This document shows, in pieces, positions 28,798 through 38,276 of a stretch of 64,000 nucleotides of DNA. Where the stretch lies: NCBI RefSeq assembly GCF_013170845.1, contig NZ_CP033367.1:6201001-6265000 (forward strand), given 5' to 3'. The position numbers and the translations under genes were made by a program. Source of the stretch: Mesorhizobium loti R88b (GTDB lineage Bacteria; Pseudomonadota; Alphaproteobacteria; Rhizobiales; Rhizobiaceae). Under the pieces are notes generated by a model. It made no database searches. It was not told where the DNA came from and saw nothing but the letters and a program-made list of their open reading frames with translations. Every line of letters begins with the position of its first letter. Position 1 is the stretch's first letter.

Positions 28798-29819
28798 GGC
28801 ATGGCAACCTCCGCCATCGCCCGTTCGACACGCATACCGGACCCCGTTTCGTCTAACGGATCGCGCCGCAGCCGATGCCGTAGCGCGGAGATCGCGACGG
28901 CATGAACATCGGCTGACGTCACTTCGCGCTTGCCGTTGAACGCCACCAGTGCCCGCGCCGCCCGCATCAGGGTCAGTTCACCACGAAGGCCATCAACGCC
29001 GAGTTTCAGGCATAGGGACGATGCGAATTCCAGGGCGGAATCAGGTGTGTCGATTGTGGAAAGGCCATCTCGCGCCCTGGCGATTTTCGATCTCAGGCTT
29101 GCATCCTTGCGTTTCCAGCTTTCTACAAAAGCATCGCCATTGCGGTCGAACGCGTCGCGTCGCTTGACGACCTCGACCCGCGACGCGACATCTTTTGGCG
29201 AGGCAACCTCCACCGAAAGCCCGAAGCGATCGAGCAATTGCGGGCGCAACTCGCCCTCCTCCGGATTGCCGCTGCCCACAAGCACGAATCGAGCCGGGTG
29301 CCGAATGCTGAGGCCTTCGCGCTCGACGATGTTGACACCCGAGGCGGCAACGTCCAGCAGCAGGTCGACCAGATGGTCTTCCAGAAGATTGACTTCGTCG
29401 ATGTAGAGGAAGCCGCGATGGGCACTTGCAAGCAGTCCAGGCTCGAACGCCTTCTCGCCCGATACAAGTGCCTTCTCCAGATCGAGAGCACCGGCCACAC
29501 GATCTTCCGTCGCGCCAAGCGGCAGGTCGATCACTGGAACCGCGACCTTTCGCGGCTTGAGTTGTCCTGCATTCGCCTGATCCTTGCACCGTGAGCAATA
29601 TTTCGATTGCACGCCAGGCTCGCAATTGTAACGGCAGTCGCCGGCAACCATCATCGGCGGCAGCATGCCGGCCACCGCCCGCACGGCGGTCGACTTGCCA
29701 GTGCCGCGATCGCCAAAGACAAGGATGCCGCCGATGGACGGATCGACGGCGGCGAGGATCAAGGCCCGCTTCATCTCGTCTTGGCCGACAATCGCTGAAA
29801 ACGGATAGGGATAAGCCAT
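28794..29819 (-). CDS. bchI: Magnesium chelatase ATPase subunit BchI
   Basis: The product has 341 residues and is an AAA+ ATPase. Walker A is GDRGTGKST (about 36-44) and Walker B is LYIDEVNLL. The start MAYPYPFSAIVGQDEM is family-typical. The frame is open upstream but would cross the promoter. Only a weak GGA precedes the ATG. It is the first gene of bchIDO. Confidence 0.96.
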   Translation of the reverse strand: MAYPYPFSAIVGQDEMKRALILAAVDPSIGGILVFGDRGTGKSTAVRAVAGMLPPMMVAGDCRYNCEPGVQSKYCSRCKDQANAGQLKPRKVAVPVIDLPLGATEDRVAGALDLEKALVSGEKAFEPGLLASAHRGFLYIDEVNLLEDHLVDLLLDVAASGVNIVEREGLSIRHPARFVLVGSGNPEEGELRPQLLDRFGLSVEVASPKDVASRVEVVKRRDAFDRNGDAFVESWKRKDASLRSKIARARDGLSTIDTPDSALEFASSLCLKLGVDGLRGELTLMRAARALVAFNGKREVTSADVHAVAISALRHRLRRDPLDETGSGMRVERAMAEVAMP

Positions 29820-29822
29820 CGG

Positions 29823-29866
29823 CGTATCCGACACTTTACACCCAAAAGTGTCAATCCTTCTTGCGC
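29823..29866 (-). promoter_or_regulatory. Probable PpsR-controlled bchI promoter
   Basis: A one-mismatch PpsR palindrome (29823-29840, CGT-N12-ACA on the plus strand) and a half-site TGTCAA at 29849 lie 8 bp apart, the bchC layout. TTGACA (29854-29849, minus strand) would be the -35. The -10 at 17 bp (TCGGAT) is poor. An 8-bp inverted repeat, GACACTTT/AAAGTGTC (29830-29852), overlaps. Predicted +1 falls on the bchI ATG. Confidence 0.6.
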
Positions 29867-29935
29867 ATCTTCGCCGTGCAAGATTGAGGAACAGGCCTTT
29901 GTTTGTTTCGGCTCGAAAGCGGCCGCACAAAAAAG

Positions 29936-29953
29936 TGTCCAGAAAAATTTACA
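29936..29953. promoter_or_regulatory. PpsR palindrome between bchI and pseudoazurin
   Basis: An exact TGT-N12-ACA. It ends nine bases before the TTGACA -35 box of the pseudoazurin gene and lies 117 bases upstream of bchI, so it could act on either gene. Confidence 0.75.
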
Positions 29954-29962
29954 GTTTTAGCC

Positions 29963-29990
29963 TTGACAGCGTGACGGCCCGGATTAGCTT
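29963..29990 (+). promoter_or_regulatory. Pseudoazurin gene promoter
   Basis: TTGACA (29963-29968), 16 bp, TAGCTT (29985-29990). Predicted +1 is near 29997, giving a leader of about 26 bases that contains the GGGAGGAA ribosome site. Confidence 0.65.
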
Positions 29991-30022
29991 TGCCATCGAA
30001 ATCGACCTTTCGGGAGGAACGA

Positions 30023-30475
30023 ATGATGAAGCGAACCATACTTGCGGCGGTGGCATTGACGGCTCTGATGGTCAGTGGCGCGTTCGCGGCTGACCATCAG
30101 GTCAAGATGCTGAACAAGGGCGCCAAGGGCGAGATGGTGTTCGAACCCGACTTCGTCACGGCGGCGGTCGGCGACACCGTAACGTTCATACCTACCGACG
30201 CCGGACATCTCGCGGAAACCACCCCAGGCATGCTTCCTACCGGCGGCAAGCAGTTCCAAGGCAAGGCAGGCAAGCCGATCACAATGACGATCGATGCTGA
30301 AGGGCTTTACGGCGTGAAATGCCTCCCGCACTTCTCCATGGGCATGGTTGCGCTCATTCTGGCGGGCAAGCCGACCAACCTCGATGCCGTCAAGGCGGCA
30401 GTCGACAAGATTCCCTCGCCCAAGCCGAAAAAGCACTATCAGGATCTTCTGGCGCAGCTTCCCGCGACGAACTGA
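30023..30475 (+). CDS. Pseudoazurin, periplasmic blue copper protein
   Basis: The product has 150 residues. A signal peptide (about 1-23, ending GAFA-ADHQ) directs it to the periplasm. Type 1 copper ligands are all visible: His in TDAGHLAE, Cys and His in GVKCLPHF, and Met in SMGM. Pseudoazurins are one-electron carriers, best known as donors to nitrite reductase. Here the gene is divergent from bchI, has a PpsR palindrome at its promoter and lies in a PGC without pufC. That makes it a candidate electron donor to the reaction centre, or an oxidative electron shuttle; this role is inference. Confidence 0.93.
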   Translation: MMKRTILAAVALTALMVSGAFAADHQVKMLNKGAKGEMVFEPDFVTAAVGDTVTFIPTDAGHLAETTPGMLPTGGKQFQGKAGKPITMTIDAEGLYGVKCLPHFSMGMVALILAGKPTNLDAVKAAVDKIPSPKPKKHYQDLLAQLPATN

Positions 30476-30589
30476 ATGGGTTTTCGAGCGGCATCGGCGT
30501 ACTTCAGCTAGCGATGGCTTGACATACTCCATCAGGCGTTCGGCATTGAGTGCCGGTTGTGGTGTACGGCCGGCATTGAGTCCGAGGTC

Positions 30590-31648
30590 ATGACAAAGCA
30601 TTTTCCAAGTATCGGTAGCGGTAGACTGATGAGCGTCCTTGAGGTGCTGTCAGGCAAGCCGGTTTTCCCGCCGCCGATCTGGATGATGCGCCAGGCCGGC
30701 CGTTACTTGCCGGAGTATCGCGAGACCCGAAAGCAGGCCGGCAGCTTTCTTGACCTTTGCTACAATCCGGACCTGGCCTTCGAAGTGACGATGCAGCCGA
30801 TCAGGCGTTTCGGATTTGACGCCTCGATCCTGTTTTCGGATATTCTCGTCGTGCCACACGCCTTGGGGCGAGACCTGCGTTTCGAGGAAGGTCGCGGGCC
30901 CTTGATGACGCCGGTAACTGCGGACGATATCCACCGCCTGGATGGATCCGATTTTCACCAGCATCTGGCTCCCGTCTATGAAACGGTTTCCCGTTTGCGC
31001 AAGGCCCTACCGACCGAGACGGCCTTGATCGGCTTCTGCGGAGCCCCTTGGACGGTGGCAACGTATATGATCGCCGGGCATGGGACGCTCGATCAGGCGC
31101 CAGGCCGTCTGTTCGCCTATCGCGAGCCGGCGGCCATGGCGCTGCTTCTGGACACGCTGGCGGATCATTCCGCAGAGTACCTCATACGTCAGGTCGACGC
31201 CGGCGCAGACGTCGTCCAGATCTTTGATTCCTGGTCGGGGGTACTCGACGAGGCTTCCTTTACCGCGTTTTGTGTTGCGCCGGTCGCGCGCATGGTCGCC
31301 AAGGTGCGCTCCGTGCATCCGAAAATCCCCATCATCGGCTTTCCCAAAGGCGCCGGGGTGTTATACGAGCGCTATCGTCAGGACACCGGCGTCGATGCCC
31401 TCGGCATCGACTGGACGGTTCCGGTTTCATTCGGCGCGCGTCTGCAATCCGACGGAGCCGTGCAAGGCAATCTCGATCCTATGCGTCTCGTCGCCGGAGG
31501 CCAGGCCCTGCGTGACGGGGTTGATGCGATCCTGAGGTCGTTGGGAAACGGCCCGCTGATCTTCAATCTCGGCCACGGCATCACACCGGAAACGCCGATC
31601 GACCACGTTGAGGCGATGATCGCCCAGGTCCGCAACGCGGCGCGCTGA
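30590..31648 (+). CDS. hemE: Uroporphyrinogen decarboxylase HemE
   Basis: The product has 352 residues and converts uroporphyrinogen III to coproporphyrinogen III. Signature [16 protein letters not shown] is near residue 34 and [13 protein letters not shown] is central. The ATG at 30590 follows [17 protein letters not shown] at 30629 is an alternative. A second, housekeeping hemE probably exists elsewhere in the genome. The stretch upstream holds a TTGACA but no clear -10. Confidence 0.95.
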   Translation: MTKHFPSIGSGRLMSVLEVLSGKPVFPPPIWMMRQAGRYLPEYRETRKQAGSFLDLCYNPDLAFEVTMQPIRRFGFDASILFSDILVVPHALGRDLRFEEGRGPLMTPVTADDIHRLDGSDFHQHLAPVYETVSRLRKALPTETALIGFCGAPWTVATYMIAGHGTLDQAPGRLFAYREPAAMALLLDTLADHSAEYLIRQVDAGADVVQIFDSWSGVLDEASFTAFCVAPVARMVAKVRSVHPKIPIIGFPKGAGVLYERYRQDTGVDALGIDWTVPVSFGARLQSDGAVQGNLDPMRLVAGGQALRDGVDAILRSLGNGPLIFNLGHGITPETPIDHVEAMIAQVRNAAR

Positions 31649-31736
31649 CCGCCAACCAATCCTCCATCGTCTGAATCGCCCGGCAACATTTTGCCAGGCG
31701 GGACTATGTGCAGACCGCTGAACTTTCCAATCGACA

Positions 31737-31768
31737 TTGACACTTCATTATGTAACATAATGTTTACA
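31737..31768 (+). promoter_or_regulatory. dxs promoter region with PpsR palindrome and half-site
   Basis: An exact TGT-N12-ACA lies at 31751-31768. Eight bases upstream is a half-site ending TTGACA (31737-31742), which can double as a -35 box. The -10 is ambiguous (TAATGT at 15 bp). The 130 bases from here to the dxs start contain no other clear signal. Confidence 0.75.
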
Positions 31769-31897
31769 TATTGGTGGCGACTGCCCGGCGGGCGATCCAG
31801 CTCCGACCACGCAGCTCAGCCTTCATGAACGAGTGATTGAGATGCGTATCTCGACGCATTCTACACGCTGTCGAAGCATCTCATGGGGAGGAGCACC

Positions 31898-33823
31898 ATG
31901 AACCGGTCCGATCGCGACATCCTGAACAAGGTTACATCGCCCGCTGACCTGAAATCCTTCTCCGACACCGAACTGTCCCGATTGGCCGACGAATTGCGGC
32001 AAGAAACCATTTCAGCGGTTTCGGTAACCGGCGGCCATCTTGGCGCGAGCCTTGGTGTCGTCGAACTCACAGTGGCGATCCACGCCGTCTTCGATACGCC
32101 GCGCGACACGCTGATCTTCGATGTCGGACATCAGTGCTATCCGCACAAGATCCTGACCGGCCGCCGCGACCGAATCCGCACCCTGCGGCAAGGGGGCGGG
32201 TTGTCCGGGTTCACCAAGCGCTCCGAAAGCGAATACGACCCGTTCGGCGCGGCGCATGCATCGACATCTATATCGGCGGGCCTAGGCTTTGCCGTCGCGC
32301 GCGACCTCAAGGGCGAATCCGGCGACGTGATCTGCGTCATCGGCGATGGCGCGCTCTCCGCGGGCATGGCTTACGAGGCGATGAACAATGCCGGCCACCT
32401 TGGCAAGCGGCTGATCGTCATTCTGAACGACAACGACATGTCGATCTCGCCGCCCGTCGGGGCCATGTCGGACTATTTGATCCGGCTCTATTCCGAAAAG
32501 CCGCTCCAGGACTCCAGAGCCGCCGTTTCAGTGCCGTCAACGCCGCGCAAAGCTGGAGCGGGATGGGCCGGTGGCCTTGTGGACGACCTTTCTATCGGAG
32601 GGTCGCTGTTCGAAGATCTGGGCTTCTCCTACATCGGCCCGGTCGACGGCCACGACATGGATCAGCTGCTTCGGGTACTGCGCACCGTGCGGGAACGCGC
32701 CGATGGACCCATCCTCATCCATGCGCTGACAGAAAAGGGCAAGGGCTATCCGCCGGCGGAAAACGCCGCCGATAAGTATCATGGCGTTTCCCGTTTCGAC
32801 ATCGTCACCGGACAGCAGCAGAAGTCGGCGCCCAAGGCGCCCAGCTATACGGCGGTGTTTGCCGACAGCTTGCTGCGTGAGGCCGAAAGTGATGAGCGCA
32901 TCGTCGCCGTTACGGCTGCAATGGGGTCCGGCACCGGGCTGGACAAGTTCCAGAAACGATTTCCATCGCGCTTTTTCGATGTCGGGATCGCCGAGCAGCA
33001 TGGCGTGACTTTTTGCGCAGGCATGGCTGCGGCCGGTATGCGGCCGTTCTGCGCCATATATTCAACCTTTCTGCAGCGCGGCTATGACCAGGTCGTGCAC
33101 GACGTGGCTTTGCAAGGCCTGCCGGTGCGGTTCGCCATCGACAGAGCTGGGCTGGTTGGCGAGGATGGCGCGACGCATGCCGGCTCGTTCGATGTCGGCT
33201 ATCTGACCAATCTTCCCGGCTTCGTGGTCATGGCGGCTGCGGACGAGGCTGAGCTTGTCCACATGGTTGCGACCGCGGCCGCTATAGATGACCGGCCCTC
33301 CGCCTTCCGTTATCCGCGAGGCGAAGGCCAGGGCGTGGTGTTGCCGGAGCGCGGGGTGGCACTCGAAATCGGCGAAGGCCGCGTGCTTCGGGAAGGATCG
33401 AAAATCGCCCTTCTGTCATTTGGCGGACGGTTGGGGGAATGTTTCAAGGCAGCCGCCGAGCTTGAAGCGAAGGGCCTTTCGACAACCATTGCCGATGCAC
33501 GCTTCGCCAAGCCGCTCGATCACGGCCTTATCCTGCTGCTGGCGCGCCATCATCAGGTGGTAGTCACAATCGAGGAAGGCGCTTCCGGCGGTTTCGGCGC
33601 CCATGTCCTGCACTTCCTTGCAGCGCAAGGGTCGTTCGACCGGGGTCTTCGCATCCGCACCATGACCTTGCCCGACCGTTTCCTCGATCATGACACGCCA
33701 AGGGCAATGTATGAATCGGCAGGCCTCAATGCTTCCCATATCGTCGCTACGGCACTGGCGGCACTTGGGGTGGAATCCGAGAGCCCCCCAATGTTCGCGC
33801 CGATCGTCAGAGCCGCGCGGTGA
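31898..33823 (+). CDS. dxs: 1-deoxy-D-xylulose-5-phosphate synthase Dxs
   Basis: The product has 641 residues, a TPP enzyme joining pyruvate and glyceraldehyde-3-phosphate, the entry step of the MEP pathway. TPP motif [18 protein letters not shown] is near residue 150, and [15 protein letters not shown] is in the pyrimidine domain. The ATG at 31898 has GGGGAGGAGCACC upstream and is preferred over 31883. Together with ispG and idi in this cluster it points to a dedicated isoprenoid supply for photopigments. Confidence 0.96.
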   Translation: MNRSDRDILNKVTSPADLKSFSDTELSRLADELRQETISAVSVTGGHLGASLGVVELTVAIHAVFDTPRDTLIFDVGHQCYPHKILTGRRDRIRTLRQGGGLSGFTKRSESEYDPFGAAHASTSISAGLGFAVARDLKGESGDVICVIGDGALSAGMAYEAMNNAGHLGKRLIVILNDNDMSISPPVGAMSDYLIRLYSEKPLQDSRAAVSVPSTPRKAGAGWAGGLVDDLSIGGSLFEDLGFSYIGPVDGHDMDQLLRVLRTVRERADGPILIHALTEKGKGYPPAENAADKYHGVSRFDIVTGQQQKSAPKAPSYTAVFADSLLREAESDERIVAVTAAMGSGTGLDKFQKRFPSRFFDVGIAEQHGVTFCAGMAAAGMRPFCAIYSTFLQRGYDQVVHDVALQGLPVRFAIDRAGLVGEDGATHAGSFDVGYLTNLPGFVVMAAADEAELVHMVATAAAIDDRPSAFRYPRGEGQGVVLPERGVALEIGEGRVLREGSKIALLSFGGRLGECFKAAAELEAKGLSTTIADARFAKPLDHGLILLLARHHQVVVTIEEGASGGFGAHVLHFLAAQGSFDRGLRIRTMTLPDRFLDHDTPRAMYESAGLNASHIVATALAALGVESESPPMFAPIVRAAR

Positions 33824-33848
33824 CTTTCAGCAGATGGTGTTTTGAAGC

Positions 33849-34877
33849 ATGCCTGCACGAAGCCTGAAGATCGGGACGCGCGGCAGCCCGCTGGCCTTGG
33901 CGCAAGCCGTAGAGACACGCGCGCGGCTGATGGCGGCGCACGCAATGCCGGAAAACGCATTCGAAGTTGTCGTGATATCGACCAGCGGCGACCGCATCCA
34001 GGATCGTCCGTTGTCGGAAGCCGGCGGCAAGGGCTTGTTCACCAAGGAACTCGAAGAAGCACTGATTGACGGCCGGATTGACATCGCCGTGCACTCGTCG
34101 AAGGACATGCCGACGAAGCTGCCCGACGGTCTGGAGCTTGCCGCCTTCCTGCCACGCGAGGATCCGCGCGACGCCTTCATCAGCAAGACGGCGATGTCGA
34201 TCTCGGACCTGCCGCGCGGCGCCACGATCGGCTCGTCGTCGCTGCGCCGTCACGCTCTGATCCGACGGATGCGGCCGGACCTGGATGTGGTGCAGTTTCG
34301 TGGCAATGTGCAGACCCGGCTGCGAAAACTCGACGAAGGTGTCGCCGACGGTACCATGCTTGCCTATGCCGGGCTGAAACGTCTCGGCGTCGAACATATT
34401 GCAACCGATGTGATGACGTTGGACGTATTCCCGCCGGCCCCGGGACAAGGAGCTATCTGCATCGAGAACCGCATCGGCGACACGGAAATGACAGAGATGC
34501 TCAAGGCGATCCATCATGTGGCAACCGGACAGAGCCTCGCCTGCGAGCGTGCCTTTCTGGCCGCGCTCGACGGGTCCTGCCGAACGCCGATCGCCGGCCA
34601 TGCGACGATCGTTGCCGACAGGCTGTCCTTTGCAGGGCTGATCATCACGCCCGACGGAACACAATGCCATGAGATCGAAGCCGAGGGACTGATCAGCGAT
34701 GCGGCCCGCATTGGCAGGCAGGCCGGAGAAACGATCCGGGACAGGGCAGGATCGGCCTTCTTCGAAGGCTGGACCTTGGTTCAAAACCCCTTGCCTTCGG
34801 CCAAAGCGCTCAGGCTTTTGACGGGTTCATCCGCCACACGGTCCAGTTCAGCGTGCCAGCGATCGTCACCCAGATGA
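33849..34877 (+). CDS. hemC: Porphobilinogen deaminase HemC (long C-terminus)
   Basis: The product has 342 residues and polymerises four porphobilinogens into hydroxymethylbilane. The dipyrromethane cofactor cysteine is in [13 protein letters not shown]. The family usually ends about where [11 protein letters not shown] occurs (about 310). The remaining 30 Ser/Arg-rich residues are read through the 3' end of the convergent tspO gene (68-bp overlap) and are probably not functional. Confidence 0.94.
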   Translation: MPARSLKIGTRGSPLALAQAVETRARLMAAHAMPENAFEVVVISTSGDRIQDRPLSEAGGKGLFTKELEEALIDGRIDIAVHSSKDMPTKLPDGLELAAFLPREDPRDAFISKTAMSISDLPRGATIGSSSLRRHALIRRMRPDLDVVQFRGNVQTRLRKLDEGVADGTMLAYAGLKRLGVEHIATDVMTLDVFPPAPGQGAICIENRIGDTEMTEMLKAIHHVATGQSLACERAFLAALDGSCRTPIAGHATIVADRLSFAGLIITPDGTQCHEIEAEGLISDAARIGRQAGETIRDRAGSAFFEGWTLVQNPLPSAKALRLLTGSSATRSSSACQRSSPR

Positions 34878-35283
34878 GATAGGGAACAAATAGCACGGCA
34901 GCCGTCAACGATATTGGCGCTGCGGCGACGATGAAGGCGGCAATCAGCAGCCACAAGAGGACGACGTCGTAAAAGGCGAGGTCCATGCGGCGCGCGCCGA
35001 AGAAAAGCGCAGACCAACAGAAGTTCACCGCAAGCTGAAGGCCCCACAACCAGATCGCGGCCCCGGCCGGGGCATTGCGCCACACCAGCCATCCGGCAAT
35101 GGCGATCATGACGTAGAGCGCCGTCCAGACCGGTCCAAAAAGCCAGTTCGGCGGTGTCCAGCCAGGTTTGCGCAGGCCGCGATACCATTCGCCTGGCTGA
35201 AAGAACGCGCCGCTGGTGCCGGTGACGACCATCAGCAGGAAGAAAACGAGAAGGGACCAATCGAAAGAAATGCTCGCCTCCAT
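34810..35283 (-). CDS. tspO: TspO/MBR family tryptophan-rich sensory protein
   Basis: The product has 157 residues and five predicted membrane helices. The hallmark [16 protein letters not shown] is at about 43-58 and [14 protein letters not shown] follows. TspO binds porphyrins in the outer membrane of Rhodobacter and dampens photopigment gene expression under oxygen. An ATG at 35295 is an alternative start. It converges with hemC and overlaps its tail. Confidence 0.94.
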   Translation of the reverse strand: MEASISFDWSLLVFFLLMVVTGTSGAFFQPGEWYRGLRKPGWTPPNWLFGPVWTALYVMIAIAGWLVWRNAPAGAAIWLWGLQLAVNFCWSALFFGARRMDLAFYDVVLLWLLIAAFIVAAAPISLTAAVLFVPYLIWVTIAGTLNWTVWRMNPSKA

Positions 35284-35356
35284 TAAGCCTGGCATCGCTT
35301 ATTTCGATGCCTGATTACCAAACTTGCCTAGCATAAAGGGGCCGACGCGGAAATCG

Positions 35357-36967
35357 TCAGCGGCCAAGGATCGGAAATGTGACCGCGATAGCCCAGGCGA
35401 ACAGCAGCGCGTTGGCCATCGCGGCGACAGCGGGGTGGCCGGTGCGCCGATAGACCCAGGAGCTGATCAGCCCGAACATGGTGAAGAAGACCAGGATCAC
35501 CGGCACGATGATGATCAGGAAGAAGAGGCCTTCCAGGTTGAGCGCGATTGCCGCCGCCAGCGACAACAGAAAGCAAATCTTGGTGAAGAAGTATGCGCCT
35601 TTTCGTGCATTGGTGCCGCGCGTCAGCCACTCGTCGGCGATGAAATAGGGCAGCAGGCCGATCGCCATGGTGACGACGAGCAGCCAGCGGCCGGATGTCG
35701 GGACAAAGGATGTGATGAAAGCGTCTATCGGCAGATAGATCCCGGCAAGACAGAAGAGCGTTACCGCAACGATTGCTCCAGCAATCCCGCGCCAGTCGAG
35801 CGCGTCTGCCTTTGCGCCGACACCGCGAAACCAGAAAAGACCGCCGGCGGTCAAAAGCCCAAACAGCAGGAAATGCGCCGCGAGATAGCCGCCGACCGGA
35901 ACCGGCAGGACATCGACAGGCGCTTTCCACAGGATCAGCGGGGTCAGCATTGCCGGCACGACACCGGTCACGGCAAGCTGAGCCCAGCGCGCGTCGGCGC
36001 CGACGGGCTGCCGCATAATGCGGGGCAAGAGCCCCGTCGCAAAACGCGCGATGATCAACATGCCAACAAAGAACAGACCGAGGGAAAGGCCGCGTGCCTC
36101 GACAGGTGCCGAGATCGTGCGCGTGAACACCAGATTGAGCCAGTCGCGGGCCGCAGCCAGGCTTTCGCTGCTGTAAAGCACCCCGACATGTTCGACGTGA
36201 TCGGCAAAGATCACTCGCCGCGCCGAGCCACCGGCGATGCTGCCATAGGTCTCGCCTTCCTGCGCATTGCCGCCAGCTGCCAGGTCGGCGGCGCGCAGCG
36301 CCTCGCGTTTGAGACCGCTCTCCCAATCGCCGACGACGATCAGCAGGTCCTTCGGTGAGGTCGCCGTCACCGCAGGCGAGAACATCGAGATCGCCACCGT
36401 CGCCGAGACGTCCGGATGGGCGACGGCATAGCGCATGATCACATCCGTCGCCATCGAATGGCCCAGCACCGCCAGCCGGCCATCCGATCCCGGCAGGGCG
36501 CGCGCGAAGTCTGCGACCATGCCGAGCTGCCGGACCAGATTGGCCGTCGCACCTTCGACCTTGGTCACATCGCCGGTGAGCGGCATCGGATTGCGCCCAT
36601 GTCCAAGCAGATCATAGGTCACGACGAGATAGCCGCTGCGTGCCAGGGTAATGGCAAAAGGCTGCATGAGCTGTTGCGAGCCGGCAAATCCATGGGCGAT
36701 CACCACGACGGGCGCAGGCTTCATGGGCACCATTTCGAAGATGGTAACCGGCGTGCCGGCGACGGACGACCGTGTCACCGAAAGCCCATCGGTCGAGGTG
36801 AGCAACCGCCAAAGACCAACACACGCCGCCAGAACTGCGACGGCGAAGATCAGTCCCCGCGCGAGAGCGGCACCCCGCCCGCGGCTGCGTGCAAAACGTG
36901 CCGCCGTTGCTCCCCGCATCCCATTTTCTCGCAACGCGTCGATCTGTCGGTCGGCAAACAAAGGCAT
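35357..36967 (-). CDS. Alpha/beta hydrolase fused to a multi-helix membrane domain
   Basis: The product has 536 residues. There is one N-terminal membrane helix (about 36-56), then an alpha/beta hydrolase domain with VVVIAHGFAGSQQL and nucleophile motif LAVLGHSMATD (about 60-280). A C-terminal region of about seven or eight helices follows (290-530). It lies inside the PGC, back to back with bciB, and shares a PpsR-like operator with it. A hydrolase this close to tetrapyrrole genes could act on a pigment or lipid ester; no substrate can be named from sequence. Confidence 0.85.
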   Translation of the reverse strand: MPLFADRQIDALRENGMRGATAARFARSRGRGAALARGLIFAVAVLAACVGLWRLLTSTDGLSVTRSSVAGTPVTIFEMVPMKPAPVVVIAHGFAGSQQLMQPFAITLARSGYLVVTYDLLGHGRNPMPLTGDVTKVEGATANLVRQLGMVADFARALPGSDGRLAVLGHSMATDVIMRYAVAHPDVSATVAISMFSPAVTATSPKDLLIVVGDWESGLKREALRAADLAAGGNAQEGETYGSIAGGSARRVIFADHVEHVGVLYSSESLAAARDWLNLVFTRTISAPVEARGLSLGLFFVGMLIIARFATGLLPRIMRQPVGADARWAQLAVTGVVPAMLTPLILWKAPVDVLPVPVGGYLAAHFLLFGLLTAGGLFWFRGVGAKADALDWRGIAGAIVAVTLFCLAGIYLPIDAFITSFVPTSGRWLLVVTMAIGLLPYFIADEWLTRGTNARKGAYFFTKICFLLSLAAAIALNLEGLFFLIIIVPVILVFFTMFGLISSWVYRRTGHPAVAAMANALLFAWAIAVTFPILGR

Positions 36968-36988
36968 TGTCCTCGCTAAGCGAAAGTG

Positions 36989-37017
36989 ACAGTCTAAGGT
37001 GTAAAATTTATTTTACC
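36989..37017. promoter_or_regulatory. PpsR-like operator between hydrolase and bciB
   Basis: TGT-N12-ACC (37000-37017, one mismatch) has a TGACA half-site ending at 36991, 8 bp away. On the minus strand TTGGTA, 17 bp, TAGACT is a plausible promoter for the hydrolase, which has GAGGAC before its ATG. No clear promoter is seen for bciB. Confidence 0.6.
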
Positions 37018-37037
37018 AACTGCAAGAGTGCCGCATC

Positions 37038-38267
37038 ATGACGATTGGCGCCAGAGGACCGGAAGCCATATGGGCCCCGCCTATGGGACCCGCCGCGCCG
37101 CGCGACCTGTGCACGGATTGTGGCATTTCCAGAAGCAGCGATCCCAAGGCCTGCGGACGCGCGTGCCAGTTCATCAAGCCTGACTATGATGCACTTGAGC
37201 AGCGCGTGCATGGCCGCTCACGCGACCCCGATCGTGCTGACGAAACGCATTTCGGCCCCTTCCGCCGCATGGTTCGAGCCTCGCTGGTGGCGCCGCTGGA
37301 GGGCGCTCAGTGGTCCGGCATCACAACCCGCATTGCCGAGCGCCTGCTTGAGACCGGCGCGGTCGATGCGGTGCTGACAATGGCACCCGACCCCGCCGAC
37401 AAATGGCGGCCCGTCCCGGTCCTGGTGACGAAGCCGGAAGGCATGGCGGCGTGCCGCGGCATGCGCATGGGGTACGCGCCCCTGCTCGCTTTGCTCGAGC
37501 CTGCGATGAAGCGCGGTTACAAACGACTGGCGGTTATCGGAATCCCCTGCCAGGTTCACGCCTTGCGCAGCCTGGAACGTGAGTACGGCTTCGAGCGGCT
37601 CTATGTCATCGGCACGCCGTGTTCCGACAACACCACGACAGAGCGGTTTCACCAGTTTCTCGATCTGCTGGCTGAAGATCCCGAGACCATCACATACCTG
37701 GAATTCAGGGCGGATTTCCATGTCGAGCTTCGGTTTACCAACGGCACGGTGAAGGAAATCCCATTCCTCAAGCTACCGATTTCGAAGCTGCCGCCGGACT
37801 TCTTCCCGCTGACCTGCAGAACCTGTGTCGACTACACAAACGTGCTCGCCGATATCACCGTCGGCTACATGGGCGGTCAGGGTGAACAATGGCTTTTGAT
37901 CCGCAATGACCGTGGTGAGGAGTTGGTGCAGCTGCTCGGCAACGAGTTGCGCATGACGACGCCAGGCAGTCGCGGCAGCCGCCGTGGACCGGTCAAGGGT
38001 TTCCTGGCCAATGTCGAGCGGGCGGCGGGCGGATTGCCACTGCGCGCCATGCCTGACTGGCTACGGCCCATCGTCGGATGGCTGATGCCAAGGATCGGAC
38101 CGCGCGGCCTCGAGTTCGCGCGCGCACGTGTCGACATGAAGGCGGTCGAAACGGTCCTGCACCTGCGCCGCGAAAGGCCTCGCCGGCTGCGCACCATGGT
38201 GCCCAGGCATATATGGTCTCTGGTGAAGCCCTACGGGATTAAGCCGCGGGACCGCGAGCAGCCGTAA
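37038..38267 (+). CDS. bciB: Ferredoxin-type 8-vinyl reductase BciB (FrhB family)
   Basis: The product has 409 residues, homologous to the F420-hydrogenase beta-subunit family, whose phototroph members (BciB) reduce the 8-vinyl group of divinyl (proto)chlorophyllide. Iron-sulfur cysteines appear in LCTDCGISRS, ACGRACQF, GIPCQVHAL, GTPCSDNTT and LTCRTCVDYTN. Its place in the PGC supports BciB over an F420 enzyme. Confidence 0.88.
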   Translation: MTIGARGPEAIWAPPMGPAAPRDLCTDCGISRSSDPKACGRACQFIKPDYDALEQRVHGRSRDPDRADETHFGPFRRMVRASLVAPLEGAQWSGITTRIAERLLETGAVDAVLTMAPDPADKWRPVPVLVTKPEGMAACRGMRMGYAPLLALLEPAMKRGYKRLAVIGIPCQVHALRSLEREYGFERLYVIGTPCSDNTTTERFHQFLDLLAEDPETITYLEFRADFHVELRFTNGTVKEIPFLKLPISKLPPDFFPLTCRTCVDYTNVLADITVGYMGGQGEQWLLIRNDRGEELVQLLGNELRMTTPGSRGSRRGPVKGFLANVERAAGGLPLRAMPDWLRPIVGWLMPRIGPRGLEFARARVDMKAVETVLHLRRERPRRLRTMVPRHIWSLVKPYGIKPRDREQP

Positions 38268-38276
38268 CCCAGCCTG

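Noticed and set aside
30476..30589. PpsR-controlled promoter of hemE
   Set aside because: A TTGACA occurs, but there is no TGT-N12-ACA and no acceptable -10.
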